DNA of 64,000 nucleotides from Rhopalosiphum padi (lineage: Eukaryota > Arthropoda > Insecta > Hemiptera > Aphididae), in assembly GCF_020882245.1 (NCBI RefSeq), contig NC_083598.1, forward strand, positions 9,479,178 to 9,543,177, in the 5' to 3' direction. Each line of letters begins with the position of its first letter. Positions within the stretch are counted from its first letter, which is position 1. Positions 52,255-64,000 of this stretch are shown here, in pieces. The position numbers were made by a program, and so were the translations under genes. Below the pieces are notes generated by a model that saw only the letters and a list, made by a program, of their open reading frames with translations, ran no database searches and had not been told where the DNA came from.

Positions 52255-53389
52255 GTAATATTAATATTTTATCGTCATAGCAAATATTTTAACCATTTAA
52301 AAATTAAATATTAACAAATAACTTTTTACTCCCTAGAGAGATTTATAAAAACGTATAATTATATTATAAGTAGAAATGTTTACTTTGTGACTGTGAATTA
52401 TGTCGGTACTCTTATATTATAAATTATTCCATTTGTCAAGTCAGATATTAGATATACCTATATGTATAGTAGAAAATAGAATTTAAAAGAAAAACTCAAC
52501 GAGTGATAACAAACAACAAAAATTGTATTACAGTTTTTTTGTTATTTTATATTTTTGTTCTGTAAATAAATAGCAACAGTAGACAAATAACCTATTGTTG
52601 CCCAAAGGTATTTACAGCGTTTCTGGTTTTGTAAATATAATACGCAATAGGTACCTGTTTTAATCTTGGTAACTCTAAACAATCATATTAAAATAATACT
52701 CAAACATTTAGTAAAGTTATAACTTAAGCTGATAAAGTTAAAACTAGCAACAAGTATTTACACTTTACAATAAAAAAAATCAAGAAATTTAATAATATGA
52801 TGTTAGGACTACGAGGTATCGTTTATAATGTTATTAATTTTATAAAATTTATTGAAAAATAAAACTCAAGTTATAAGAATTACGATATTAATATTTATTG
52901 GTTTTATATATTACAATAAATGAATAACGGAATTACGTTAAAACACTTTTTTTATATAGTTAAATTAATATAGGTAGTAATCTATATAACCTAAGATGAT
53001 ATTTTATTCATACTTTTTTGAATTATGAACATGAAATTTTCATGGATAATTCTAAAATGTTTATTTTTTTATTACCATTATTATTTTATACATAATATGA
53101 TTGAAATTCATACTTCATTTTTCATTTTTAGAGTACCTATAAACAATTTATATAATGCCTATATTTTCATCAACTTAATATAAATTTTGTGACATTATCA
53201 GTATTTGGAAATTACGAGTTTTTTTATGACTTCTGGGGATACTTTGATATATGTTTTTTTTATTTCGAACTGTATACCTCTCCAGTGCACCCGGTGCGTT
53301 TGATTACGAGTAAATTCTACACCACTTTTCCCTTCTCTCTCACACACATACACGCACAATAAATACGTATAGCTCGAAAACAACTGCCG

Positions 53390-53660
53390 GGGGAACGATA
53401 AATAAATTTGGGGAAAGTTTTGGTTTTGGCGCCCAACAACCTTGCCCCCCTCCTTAACGCACCTCCCACGAATCCTTAGCCCATGCGTAATTTAATAGTT
53501 TCCATCCCACCCTAGCTGGTGACGGCGGCAGCGGTGATTTAGCCCCACTCTGGGTTGTAGGACAAAAACTCATAATTCACGATATTGCCAAATGTATGTG
53601 CATGTATACTGAAACCCTCTTAAACACACCCCTTTTACAGAAATAGGTGACCTGTGACGC
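53390..53660. promoter_or_regulatory. GC-richer island, candidate enhancer
   Basis: A repeat-poor block with GGCGCCC, a GGCGGCAGCGGTG run and TAATTTAATAG/ATAATTCAC words, in very AT-rich surroundings. Stops occur in all frames, so it is not an exon. It lies 1.1 kb downstream of the 168-nt exon. Regulatory function is inferred from composition. Confidence 0.3.
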
Positions 53661-54828
53661 CAGAATTTCTAAACAGAAAGATTGTATAAAGAGAAAAATT
53701 ATTTAAGATACATGTTACAAGACAAAAAACTCTAAAATTTAACCAACTGTTAACATTGATATCTGATAATAAGATTATAAATCGTAAAAAATTGTTTTAG
53801 ATCTGAAATAAATCATTTAGATAAGTCACTTAATACAAAATGAATTAATTTAATAAGTATTCACTTATAATTTTTAAGAATAATAAATTAGGTATGCACA
53901 TAATGTATACCCACTTTAATAAGTATCTAAAAATAAAGTTATAGGTTAAAAACCTATTAAACTGATATATTAGTATAATTTATACTAATTTATACTAGTT
54001 ATCATTTAAAACAATAAAAGTCCAATACAATTTTTAAAATTGAATTTATCAAAAATATACTTAGGTATTCAATATTCAAGATTCATAATTTCCCACTTTT
54101 AAACAAATTATTATTTCAGTTTTCTCCTACACAGCAATTTGAATTTTTAGTTAACAATTTATATATACGCTAGAGAGGCATAATCCATTAAAATGGTACT
54201 TTGATACATTTATCTATTTAACGTTTTTATTTTATATTATCTATTTCAAATTATATATAAATATATAATTATTAATTTGTTAGTTTCCAAACTTGCTTCG
54301 TGGAACGTTATATATTTTATGTTTACCTATTTTCTATTAGATTATCATATTTTTATTACGCAATCGTCATTACTTGAAAACAAGATCAGTTATCACACAT
54401 GTTTAGATTATAACAAATATTACACATTAAAAACTAAGTTAATGACGGACATATTCTAAAAATACATTTCAAATAAAAATAAAAGTGATAATTATGTTTG
54501 GTTTAATTCTATTACAACAAAAAAATAAAAAATGTTGTTATTTTTTATTTATAAATCTGAGTCGCAATATATATATATTTATTTTGTACTATACTTCTGA
54601 TATTATATTCTATAATATTATCAGGTTTTAGTAATCCCTTACAGTCAACAGTTTATTGGATACTACAAGCTACTACATAAAAAAAGCAGTTGACATATTG
54701 GTTAAAGTGTGTGATTTTTAATAAACACTAATATACAAGGAGTAGTGAATCCATAGTAGACAGAAAAACTATTTCAAATCCCCCCTCCAAAAAAAAACCT
54801 TTTAACATTTTGATGCGCGTGTACGTGT

Positions 54829-54850
54829 GTACGTGTGTGTGTGTGTGTGT
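54829..54850. repeat. (TG)n microsatellite
   Basis: Short TG array after two ACGTGTGT units. Confidence 0.8.
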
Positions 54851-56069
54851 AATTTTAAACTGTCGGCATTTGTTTATTTGGCTGTCGAAGTAGTTGATGA
54901 AAACAGTTGAAATTTAAAACGAAAGCGACATATTTGATTCTTCGGACTTCCTGCGATCCAATAAGAAACACGTAACAAAAACAAATAAAAGTGTAGGTTT
55001 GTAAAACAACTTTTATGATTTGAAAAAATAAATCACATCCGTTTCAAAAACATTTATTCAGTTATCATTTTATGTATATTTATATACATCAACGTTTTCA
55101 AATAAACAATATGTTTTATTCATAATCAATATATTTAATACTAATATAATTCTAATTGACATTCGATTTTTTGACGTTAAAACATTAAAATTATTCATCG
55201 AAATATTTTTGAGAAGGTTATAATAATATTGAAATATTAAAATGGTTAATAATATTATTATTTTAATCGTATCTATGGATACAAAAGTTACTTTATTAAT
55301 CGTTTATTCAAAAATAACCTATTATAAATAATATACCAACTAAAAATTTATCATGTCCATGCGTAAACATATAATTTAATAATCAATAGCATTGTTTTCA
55401 TAAACAATTGTTTTTATATAATTATTGATTTTTTACTAAAATATCTTTCTATTATAAATATTTATTCTGTTTATAATAAAAATTACCTGTTTCGTTTATA
55501 TTGCCTATAGATTTAGATGGTATTAAATATTGTGAAAGAATTATGATTGTTTCCATCTTATTTAGTATATATTACATGAAATATAAATTCTATAGTTATT
55601 TGTCTCATGAGTAATAAATAAGTATCAATTGAAAAATATACCTTAATTTTATCAAATTATCATATTATTATGTATCTATAGTTAAATTAATTGTTAGTGT
55701 AATAATATCGCAACATGTGAACGTTTTTGAAATGTTGTGACAAAGTACTTAGCGTATAATTGCACTAAAAAAATAAATAAAAATACTCAAAAAAAGTCAC
55801 TTAAAGTAGCATTAATTAACGTCGACAATGTAGACGTATACAAAAATTTAATTTTAAACTTGGATGGAAAAAAATAAGAAAATTAAATAATAAGATAGAA
55901 TAAAAAACAGAATGCTCTCCAGCACAACATCGCGGTAGTAGTGGGATCTATATATGTATGTGCATAAAACGGGCTGTGTGAAAACAGGTCACGTTGAATG
56001 GAACAAGGGACACATACATATACTATTGTGCACTCAACACGTCTTAGTTTAATTAAACGACAACCGTAG

Positions 56070-56114
56070 GTGGGCCAGTATCAAGCTGGAGCGGTGGTGA
56101 GGAACAGCAGACAG
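56070..56114 (+). CDS. Candidate 45-nt microexon, symmetric phase 1
   Basis: It lies between an acceptor, CCGTAG (ending 56069), and a donor, ACAG then GTACTT (56115). Read in phase 1, as required after the exon ending at 52254, it is open and encodes Gly-Pro-Val-Ser-Ser-Trp-Ser-Gly-Gly-Glu-Glu-Gln-Gln-Thr before another phase-1 end. Its length is 15 codons and it is GC-richer than its surroundings. The pyrimidine tract is poor, so use as an alternative exon or a chance match are both possible. A GC-richer, repeat-poor stretch follows to about 56270, as often seen around regulated microexons. Confidence 0.35.
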
Positions 56115-58227
56115 GTACTTGAGTCCATTGTCGGATTATTCAGATTTATTTAGGTTACGTGCGAGCTTAATGGCAAACGGTAAACAATGATTACCGACGA
56201 GTTTAGCGACTCGGAAACCTGCGTTGTTCGAAGGGCTTTTATCGTGTTTAAATATCAGAAATAGCCTAGACAAGAACCACTGAATTTGATTTTGAAACAG
56301 CTTTATTTTGGTCCATGAGATGAGTTGAACTGCATACTATATAATTGAATTGAACCACAACAAACCAACTAATTTTAATAAATACATTACACAACTGACA
56401 TTATCTTATTGTATGATAAATATGACTTTTTAAATAACTGAATACAAGAACTTTAAATAATTAAAAATACTAAACAATACAATATTATATTTAGATAATT
56501 AAAACTGTATAATTACTAAAATAAATATTATGTTGTACAAAAAAAAAAAATTAGAAGTAAACTTAAATCAAATAAGTCAATTGTTTTTAAAAATGTTTAT
56601 TATTATTGTTATTATTATGTAAAAATGCTAATTTATAATTTAATTTAAAACTAACAGAAATATACTTAATAATAATATATAATACAATTAATATTTTATA
56701 TGCATTATTATTGTGAGTAAATATTCAATAACGTTATAAATATATTGATTTATTGATTGCAATATGGAAATTATTAAAATACTATATGGAAGTACCAAAA
56801 TCATATAATTCCAAAAATATAGCTAATAATTTGAAATCCATTCATCAAAAATGTAAATTGAAATATTGAAAAAATGTGATTATAGTTTTATTTGTGATGA
56901 TATTTTTAGGAATAAATAGCCATTTTTTTAATATTTTAGTTATGAGAATGAAAAAACAAATTTTATCTGGAATATTTAGACTTAATCAACGAAAAAATGC
57001 ATAGAGCTGTTCAAAGTATTTTCCTTTAGTTCCTTAAGTCATACGTCACTCTTTTAACCAGTTACTGTCGAATTCTGGAAATACAATTATTTGTATTGAC
57101 ATGAGATAATTCAAAGTAATGTAAGTTGTAATAGGCGAATGGTAACGCGAAAACAAATTTCTTTCTGTATTATATTTTTTAGTAGGAAAAATCAGACAAC
57201 TCGTATTTATATTTATTGTTATGCAACAGAAAATATAACTCTCAATGATGTATATTGTGAGGTTTTTATAAAATAAATACAAAAACAGTAAATATATTCA
57301 GTTAAATAAATAATAAATAGAAAAAAATATATTTATCACTCGGGTAACTCAGCTACCTAGTTTATTATTTATTAAATATTTATTACGATGGAGACCATTT
57401 ATAACTGTAAGAATAATGTTTATACTTACTGTAAGAATTTGTTGTTGTCAGTGCTTTTAATATCAATTTACTCCAAAGTTGTTTGAACATTATAAGATGA
57501 CTTAATCGCCAAGCATTTTCTTATACTTATTAAAATATTAATTTGTAGACATTTTCCTCGTAAAGCTCGTTCGAATAAAGTGAAATAATCAAATAACAAT
57601 GATACGAGATTTATGATAATGATTTTTAGGCATAATAAATTTAACATTTTTTTTTCTATAAATATCGATAAAAAAATATTCACTAGATAAAAATGTTTGA
57701 AAATGTATTACGAAATTCCAAGTTAGTTGTTATTTTATATGTCTTTATAAAAATATTAAAAACAGATATAGTTACAATTTTTTTTTTTAATTTGTATTTC
57801 ACCAAAATGTACAAACTAAAGGTATTTTGTAGTAAAAGAATGATAATATTTCGTATGCTAAGGTTTGAAAATGTAATATAATATTTATCGTAAATACTTA
57901 ATATTGGAATTAAAAAATCTAAAAAAAAATATTTATAAATAATTATTTGTTATTGTTATTTTAAGTTCAGACTTAGTTGAAATGATAATGTATTTAAAAC
58001 AGGAATAATTATGTTTGTTATATTGTTGTAATAATTTAAAAATTTATTCGTGGGGACTCAAAAGTCAAAACTTTTAAATATATTATTCACTTCACTCAAT
58101 GACATTTTAAAAATATTATATAGATTTGATTTTAAGAAATAATCAATTTATTTCACGAATCTATTTACATAGTTTTCTGGTAAAGTGGTATTGACTCAAA
58201 AGTTAATAACAACAATATAATAACATG

Positions 58228-58254
58228 GTATAATATTATTATTATTATTATTAT
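58228..58254. repeat. (ATT)n microsatellite
   Basis: About eight to nine ATT units, followed by further TAATAT repeats. Confidence 0.85.
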
Positions 58255-58407
58255 TAAATATTAATAATATAATAAATTCAATGTTTTCAATTAATAATAT
58301 AATAAAATCTTACCATAATATTAATACTATAATAAATTACTCTAATAGCAATTAAAAAAAAACACATCATGAAATATATTTATAGTAATATAGGTTGGCG
58401 ATTATCT

Positions 58408-58514
58408 CCTCCTAAAATCATTTTTCGTATAAGAAGGTATATCATTGAATTCAATATTATTATGTCCATTCCAGTGATCCACTTGACGCCTACTATATAT
58501 CAGAGTGGTTCTCA
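58408..58514 (+). repeat. Diverged dispersed repeat, copy A
   Basis: It shares a co-linear pattern with 60668-60779: CCTCC, then T-rich TTTTTCGTAT, then TCATTGAATTCAATA, and at the far end CAGAGTGG-TTCTCA. The copies look roughly 65-70 percent alike by eye. No termini or coding capacity are visible, so this is probably an old transposon fragment. Confidence 0.5.
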
Positions 58515-59437
58515 TTTGTCTATATTTATAATTATTTATATTTAATGCTTGATAAAGCTGTGTGTCATATAATAGAAATAACCATTGTAGTAAATTTTCT
58601 AATTATCATGTAGTTAACATTAAATTATATATTGTATTAAATGGTTAACCTGTATATTAAAGTAATAAAATAAAATAAATATTTATATATTCACAAATTA
58701 TCAACAATATTACAAATAGTGTATTATAATTAATAATTATATTCAAATAATTATTTGTAACGAGTTTCATAATATTTTGAGTAGGAAATTATATTGCATT
58801 TATCCGGCAAACGTTTCAAAGGTCTGTTCCTCGATTCTCTTATGAACTTTGGAGAAGCTGATGACCAAGTTATTCACGCATTATACATTAAATAGAACCT
58901 AGACTCTGAGGCAATATAATTAAGTCCTTTAGTTTCCATCAGTATGAATTTACAAGGATCTATAGCAGCAACCGGAAATAAATAGGCCCTTTAGAATCCC
59001 GACAGTACATAGCCATATATGGAACGCTTTAACCTAACCTATTTCGGTAGTTACCCTAAATTTCAAGAAACTTATGTATTTACAAGAATCTGTCCTATAT
59101 TTGAAATGTAGAATAATAATATGTCAAAGCAGTTTCTAGCAGTAAATTAGTTACGTAAGAGATTGGACATTCAAATTATAATATGCAATATACAATGATG
59201 CATTGAATATAATATATTATGAACCTTTGATCAAAACCTAACATAATATTAACAACAGTTTAATTAAAACATTACGTAATAATTTCAAAAATAAGAAAAC
59301 ATTTAAAAAAATTGAAATGATTTTCTAAATTATAATTTGTCAACTTTCAAAATAGTTTTACTAGATTATAAAAAATATAGTCAACCTGAGATCAGCCAAA
59401 TACGATAAATTACTTTTTCACGACTTAAAACTTTCGA

Positions 59438-59508
59438 CCGGAAGTATAGAAATGAATATCTTTAATACCTTTAAACAATTTCAATATTCATTTCTACTTT
59501 ACTTCCGG
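59438..59508. repeat. Imperfect 71-nt inverted repeat (hairpin)
   Basis: The left arm (59438-59459) pairs with the right arm (59484-59508) over 22 bases. The only interruption is a 3-nt bulge in the right arm after CCGGAAGTA. The loop is 24 nt. The arms are not simple repeats, so chance is an unlikely explanation. A microRNA-sized precursor or a palindromic MITE core are the two options. No flanking target-site duplication was identified. Confidence 0.65.
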
Positions 59509-60667
59509 CTAATTAAACGATCGAACGTTATGTGGAATAAATGTTCTTAGATAGCAATCATTAATTGCTTTCGTCAATGCGTCGTTTTATCGTCTAATAT
59601 ACACAAAACATCTTTAGTACCGTTTCTCTAATAAAATATTCTAATATACGCTGTTGTTGATCATATAATTCAAACCTATGAAATCACCGAAAACCTATAT
59701 ATAAGAAAGATACTTCAAGATCACATATTGCATTAAGTACGTTTTTATGTATTTAGGGAGCCATATTTTATGAATTGGTTAGAACCCATGAAATAAATAA
59801 TAATAGGTACGACTGAAATAAAATAACTGTGTCAATTTTCAATCAATTCGTATTAATATAAATAAAAATGTCCAAAGAAACATCAAAATTACATAACTTA
59901 AATATCATCCATAATTTATCCTCAAGCGATTTTTGAACTTTTTATTATTCAAAAAATATTAATCTTAGAGATATTATTAAGCATATTACAATTACTTAAA
60001 TTATCATTTTCTAAACACTAATTAAATATTTTGAAATTTTATTAATATTATTTTTAAAATGTTGAAAAAAACTTGTCAGAAAGCTAATTAATTTAATTTA
60101 ATTTTCTCCATATATTTTATAATAATATAAATTTAAAATTAACAAAATTATTTTTGCGTAAGTGTTTATGGTTTAAATTTTGTTGTAAAAATTAAAAAAA
60201 ATTCAAAAATAACTCGGTAGTTAAAAATTTGTACAATTTTTAATTTTAGTACTTAAACTTGAAAATGTAATACAAATTTTTTCAAAATAATTGTAAATAT
60301 ATAATCATTACACATTTAATATATTAAAAATCTTAATATTTTAAAAATAACGAAAAAAAAACTATTTTTCCAAAATTATTTTAGCTACAGTGTTGTTAAT
60401 TAACGAATATTTATCATAAAAGGATTTAACATTTTTTGTATTATTTAATATTTTTAATAGAGAATAAATTCTTTAAATATTTGTAATTTATCTAAGCTAT
60501 TTACATCATAACCGGTATACAATTTAGACCTATCATATAAAAAATCAATATGATATTATTATAACAATAAATAATAGAATAGTTTAACATGCAATGTACT
60601 ACATACTAACATCAAATGAAATTACTTGTCATAAAATACAGTTTATAATAAAAAATATAAATAGAGG

Positions 60668-60779
60668 CCTCCGCTTAGAATCAATTTTTGTATGCAATAA
60701 CGTATTATTAAATTCAATACATTTCATTACTCATTTACAAATTACTCGAAAAGTATAATACAGTAGAGCGACTTCTCAA
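60668..60779 (+). repeat. Diverged dispersed repeat, copy B
   Basis: Partner of 58408-58514 in the same orientation. It keeps CCTCC, TTAGAATCA, ATTTTTGTAT, AAATTCAATA and CAGTAGAGCGACTTCTCA in the same order and with similar spacing. Confidence 0.5.
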
Positions 60780-61860
60780 GTTATTTTTTCTATCATATCA
60801 GTATATAATACAAATATATATATATATATATTTAAAAAAATATCTTTAACAATTCTTTGGTAAAATTAAGAACAATAATTAAAGTTTGTTGAAATGTACA
60901 ATCTGAAAACTTATCGAAAATAGTTTTAGTTGACCGACATCAATTATATCTGACAGAAAGGTCTCAGGCTGTCAATTAATAATACAACTTTGTACGGTAA
61001 TTATTTGTGTTCCTCTGGGATGTAATTTTATTGTTTTTTGTTCTGCGTTTAGTGTTTGATATTTATTAATAAAAAAGACAAAAATCGTTAAAAAATAGAA
61101 AATTTTCACTAATGATTGGTGAAATTAAAATGAACTTTGTATGTTCACTGTATGTTTTATACATAATATGTAACGTCAATTTGTTTTTAAAACAATATTC
61201 GTTGGTGAGAATTTTTGTTATCTAGTGCATTAAATTTATTAGATATTAAAGTATAAAATGATTAAAAATATTATACAATTTAATAAAATATAGATGTTTG
61301 AAGAAAAAAAATATCTCTTCGACTGTCGACCTTTCTTTAAACGAAAAAAGATAATATTATTAACTGAGTTGTCTGGTTAAAACATGCATTTAACAGATAT
61401 AACTATTAAAATAACCTTCGAGGTTCTGGCGGTTCTGCAGACGATTAATTAATTCTAACCTAGTTTTATGATGAAGTATAATATTATAAATTTGTCAGAA
61501 TAAGCCTTTATCCTCTATTAAATGTGTCACGGCTAAGGAAATCACTGTGTTTATTGTATCTAATGGTAAACATTTAAAAGTACTGTGTAAAGTAAAATGA
61601 CATCAAACTTGCATGTCCACCAAATGTAATTATATTCTTCTGAACATTGTTCATCCCATCATCGTTCTTATTGACATTTTTCTGGTGAATGGTTTGTTGT
61701 TCTTACAAGTTTGAGATTTAGTATAAACATTTTAGTTTGATTTCTATATTATTAGCTATAGTATAAATCAGTATATCAATTTTAAATTTTAAAAAAATAG
61801 TTTGAATTTGTAATACATCAATTTAAATTTTAAACATTAAAACGTAATTTACAAAATGCA

Positions 61861-61922
<62 letters not shown>
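61861..61922. repeat. (ACT)20 microsatellite
   Basis: Twenty perfect ACT units. Flanking stops and AT-rich DNA show it is non-coding. It runs directly into ACAATTTCAG, an acceptor-like end at 61930. Confidence 0.95.
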
Positions 61923-61989
61923 AATTTCAGAAACTTCAAACCCCATTTTGTCTGCTATGAAATAGTTGTTTCAGATACTAATCGTTTTT

Positions 61990-62300
61990 GGGGTCATGAA
62001 TTAACAATAATTATAGGAACGCGACTCGATGGATTGTATCATGTTCGGGGAGCGAACAAGTCTGTGAGATTCCGCAATATTTGTTTTCGATAAAATATCC
62101 CCCGTGCAACATTGCGTATTCAATCGTCCTGAATAGGACTAATTATGATAGATGGATAAATGTCAGGTGTAATCCGATCGACATTAAGCCCGAATACGAT
62201 TATTGTAGATAATTTTTTCACCCGTTTGTCCTGAAAAATATCGGTGAAAAGGGGAAGTACTGCTCTAATCAATTTGCATGAATTTATTTCTTTTGTAAAA
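61990..62300. promoter_or_regulatory. GC-richer island with octamer and homeodomain words, candidate enhancer
   Basis: A repeat-poor block holding a perfect POU octamer, ATTTGCAT, at 62272-62279. It also has CTAATTATGAT near 62138 and CGATCGACATTAAG near 62176. The minus-strand frame of 65 codons across it has no recognisable domain. A related island at 62680-62800 carries GTAATTAATGCATT. Enhancer function is inference. Confidence 0.35.
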
Positions 62301-63209
62301 TAACATTTACCATACAAATTAACCGATTTTTATTTATCCATGTATAAGTGGCGTGAAGGATAAAATCCATTAATTAAACATTCGTTGGTATCACACAAAA
62401 ACTATAAATTTTTTGACAAATTTTACTTTTGATTTATTGTCTTTACAGATAAACTTATCTATAAATACATATTTTATAATTTTATTTGAGTCAGTCTAGT
62501 TGAAAACACATTATGTACATGTTTATGTAACTAAAAACTATGTTGCATTACAACCATCATCTATCTAGTTTATAGGCTTATAAGTAAAATTAAATCACAT
62601 TTTTTTTTTTAAATATCAAATAATAAACGTCAGTGGTTATGTGAAATGAATGTGTTTAATTTAAAAAACAAAAAAATCCTTTTTTTCTGAGTTCTGCCGG
62701 TTCAGAGCCACTTTCCAACTGGACATTGTAATTAATGCATTTTACCCTCGGAAAAAAATGAATGCAAGTGCTTCCCATTGGAAATCTAATAACACCTCCT
62801 ATAAAATTGTTCCTATGTATTCTATTCAAAAATATAAAAATTTAATTTAATTCATAAATTAATAAACACTTTATCAAAACAATAAAGAATAATAATATTC
62901 TAAATTTTTATAATTCTAATTATTTATATTTATGTTATTTTTGTCGGATTCAACAAAACAAACATTGCATCTTCTCTATGATGAATAGATACTGTTTTTT
63001 TTTTTTTAATGTATGATTGAGACTTATATCATAAACATTATTAAAATGTTAATATTAAATATAAAATCTTTACATTTATAACTAATAGAATATGCATGTA
63101 TAATATGTTCACAGAATCTAATAGTACTAAGGAATTTTGTGGAATAATTAAACTATGTAATTTACTTGTTTGAAGTGTCCTGCACAATATGTTCTTTTAT
63201 TTTTTTCCT

Positions 63210-63610
63210 AGTCTATTTTAGGAACCGTGTGGGGTAAACATGAAGTTTAGTTTAGCGTAACAATAATTTATTCGCGTCACACTCGTGTGCGCATTCCCAC
63301 GTAAGTACGATGCATTTTTAAAACAAATATCGACTCGTTAGGGTCACAGAATTGAAAAGTAAAAAAAAAAAAGGAAGTAAAATACCTAAAGTGAATTACT
63401 ATATTCATTGGGCATTTGTATTTATATCGTTGTCGGGGACTTTATAATATGCAATTGGAACTGACCGTCGCGTTTGTGATACGCACATCGGTCGAGGCGC
63501 TACGTAAAAGTCTGGATTCGGAATTAATGCTTTTTCGAATATATTTAATTAAGCGAGACCGGCGTGATTCCCCAATGGGAAATACGGCCACGCGTATATA
63601 CATGTCTATC
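63210..63610. promoter_or_regulatory. GC-richer block near window end
   Basis: CpG-containing, largely repeat-free DNA. A + strand frame from 63416 is open for 82 codons and its middle has mixed composition (LELTVAFVIRTSVEALRKSL). It has no acceptor that fits phase 1 and ends in a CA/TA repeat, so I treat it as non-coding with some doubt. Confidence 0.25.
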
Positions 63611-64000
63611 TGGTATACCTACTCTACGCATACACACATACACACAAGTATAATATATATATAAATGTAAATGTTTTAAACCCCCGTCGTTTGGTTTTGC
63701 GGTACAGGAAAGTAGGCTTTGTACATCAATATTTAACTGGAATTATAAATAACAAAATAATAAATAACAATAAAAACAATAAAAAAAAAATTGTTTTAAA
63801 ATACATAAATGAAAATATCATCATAATGAAAATCAAGTAATACACTCAGTTTTAGTTTAAACGGATTTAAATGATTTACCAACGAACTTTTTTTATCCTT
63901 TAATGATATAATAATAATATTATATGCATAAACTTACCATATAATATCTACTACAGTTTCTAAGTATATCGATAAGATTTTTCAATATAACGATTTTTTA

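Larger units (their letters stand above)
52255..56069 (+). other. Intron or downstream non-coding DNA
   Basis: It begins with a donor. It is mostly AT-rich and unremarkable, except for a GC-richer block at 53390-53660. No open frame with a phase-1 acceptor was found before 56070. Confidence 0.5.
56115..64000 (+). other. Downstream intron or flank with repeats
   Basis: Mostly AT-rich DNA with no convincing exon. It holds the inverted repeat at 59.44-59.51 kb, a pair of diverged repeats at 58.4 and 60.7 kb, a long ACT array at 61.86 kb and GC-richer blocks at about 58790-59060, 61990-62300, 62680-62800 and 63210-63610. Acceptor-like sites at 61930 and 62448 could start terminal exons in phase 1, but what follows is short and AT-rich. 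Confidence 0.5.

Noticed and set aside
62449..62490. Terminal exon after the T-rich acceptor ending at 62448
   Set aside because: The acceptor is good, but the phase-1 translation is AT-driven (Lys, Ile, Tyr, Phe) and stops after about 13 codons.
1..64000. CRISPR arrays, bacterial or symbiont insertions, viral or endogenous viral genes, rRNA
   Set aside because: No spaced direct repeats, no long intact ORFs, no reverse-transcriptase, capsid or replicase motifs and no rRNA-like segment were seen on either strand.

Overview
The window reads as nuclear DNA of an insect, most likely an aphid or a close hemipteran relative. The background is very AT-rich and full of AT, CA/TG and ATT/AAT microsatellites. 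A palindromic TAGGTACCTA-type word recurs, which I associate with aphid genomes from memory. The single RNA gene is a eukaryotic tRNA with internal A and B boxes and no encoded CCA. Coding sequence appears only as short exons bounded by GT/AG sites. There are no bacterial operons, phage genes, CRISPR arrays or long intact ORFs, and almost every open frame of 60-120 codons looks like chance or microsatellite translation.

Layout. From 1 to about 17.0 kb there is non-coding DNA with GC-richer islands that resemble conserved regulatory elements; the best is at 3.1-3.6 kb. A short hAT-like non-autonomous transposon lies at 16.49-16.66 kb. An internal exon on the + strand at 17,022-17,304 is followed by an intron-like stretch of about 34.8 kb. 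A second exon at 52,087-52,254 continues the same reading frame across a phase-1 junction. A possible 45-nt microexon, also phase 1 at both ends, lies at 56,070-56,114. The rest of the window to 64.0 kb is intronic or flanking DNA with repeats and a few more GC-richer islands. I cannot name the protein. The visible part is Ser/Thr/Gln-rich and then Asp/Ser/Asn-rich, with no diagnostic domain.

Inside the large intron there is a clear tRNA-Lys(CTT) gene on the minus strand (46,382-46,454). About 1.3 kb further on is a small candidate transcription unit on the + strand (about 47.65-48.08 kb). It has a start codon in a GC-richer leader, a consensus donor, an acceptor about 200 bases on, and an AATAAA just after a stop. 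Its first 20 codons end in a BED-finger-like Ile-Trp-Thr-Phe-Phe, so it may be a remnant of a transposase-related gene.

The overall picture is a long-intron gene, plausibly developmental or neural by its architecture, whose introns hold many candidate cis-regulatory islands, one nested tRNA gene and decayed transposons. I found no clear undescribed system. The items most worth checking are the nested small unit at 47.7 kb, the 59.44-59.51 kb hairpin, the repeated GTTTTAT motif cluster at 3.1-3.5 kb, and the symmetric phase-1 microexon.
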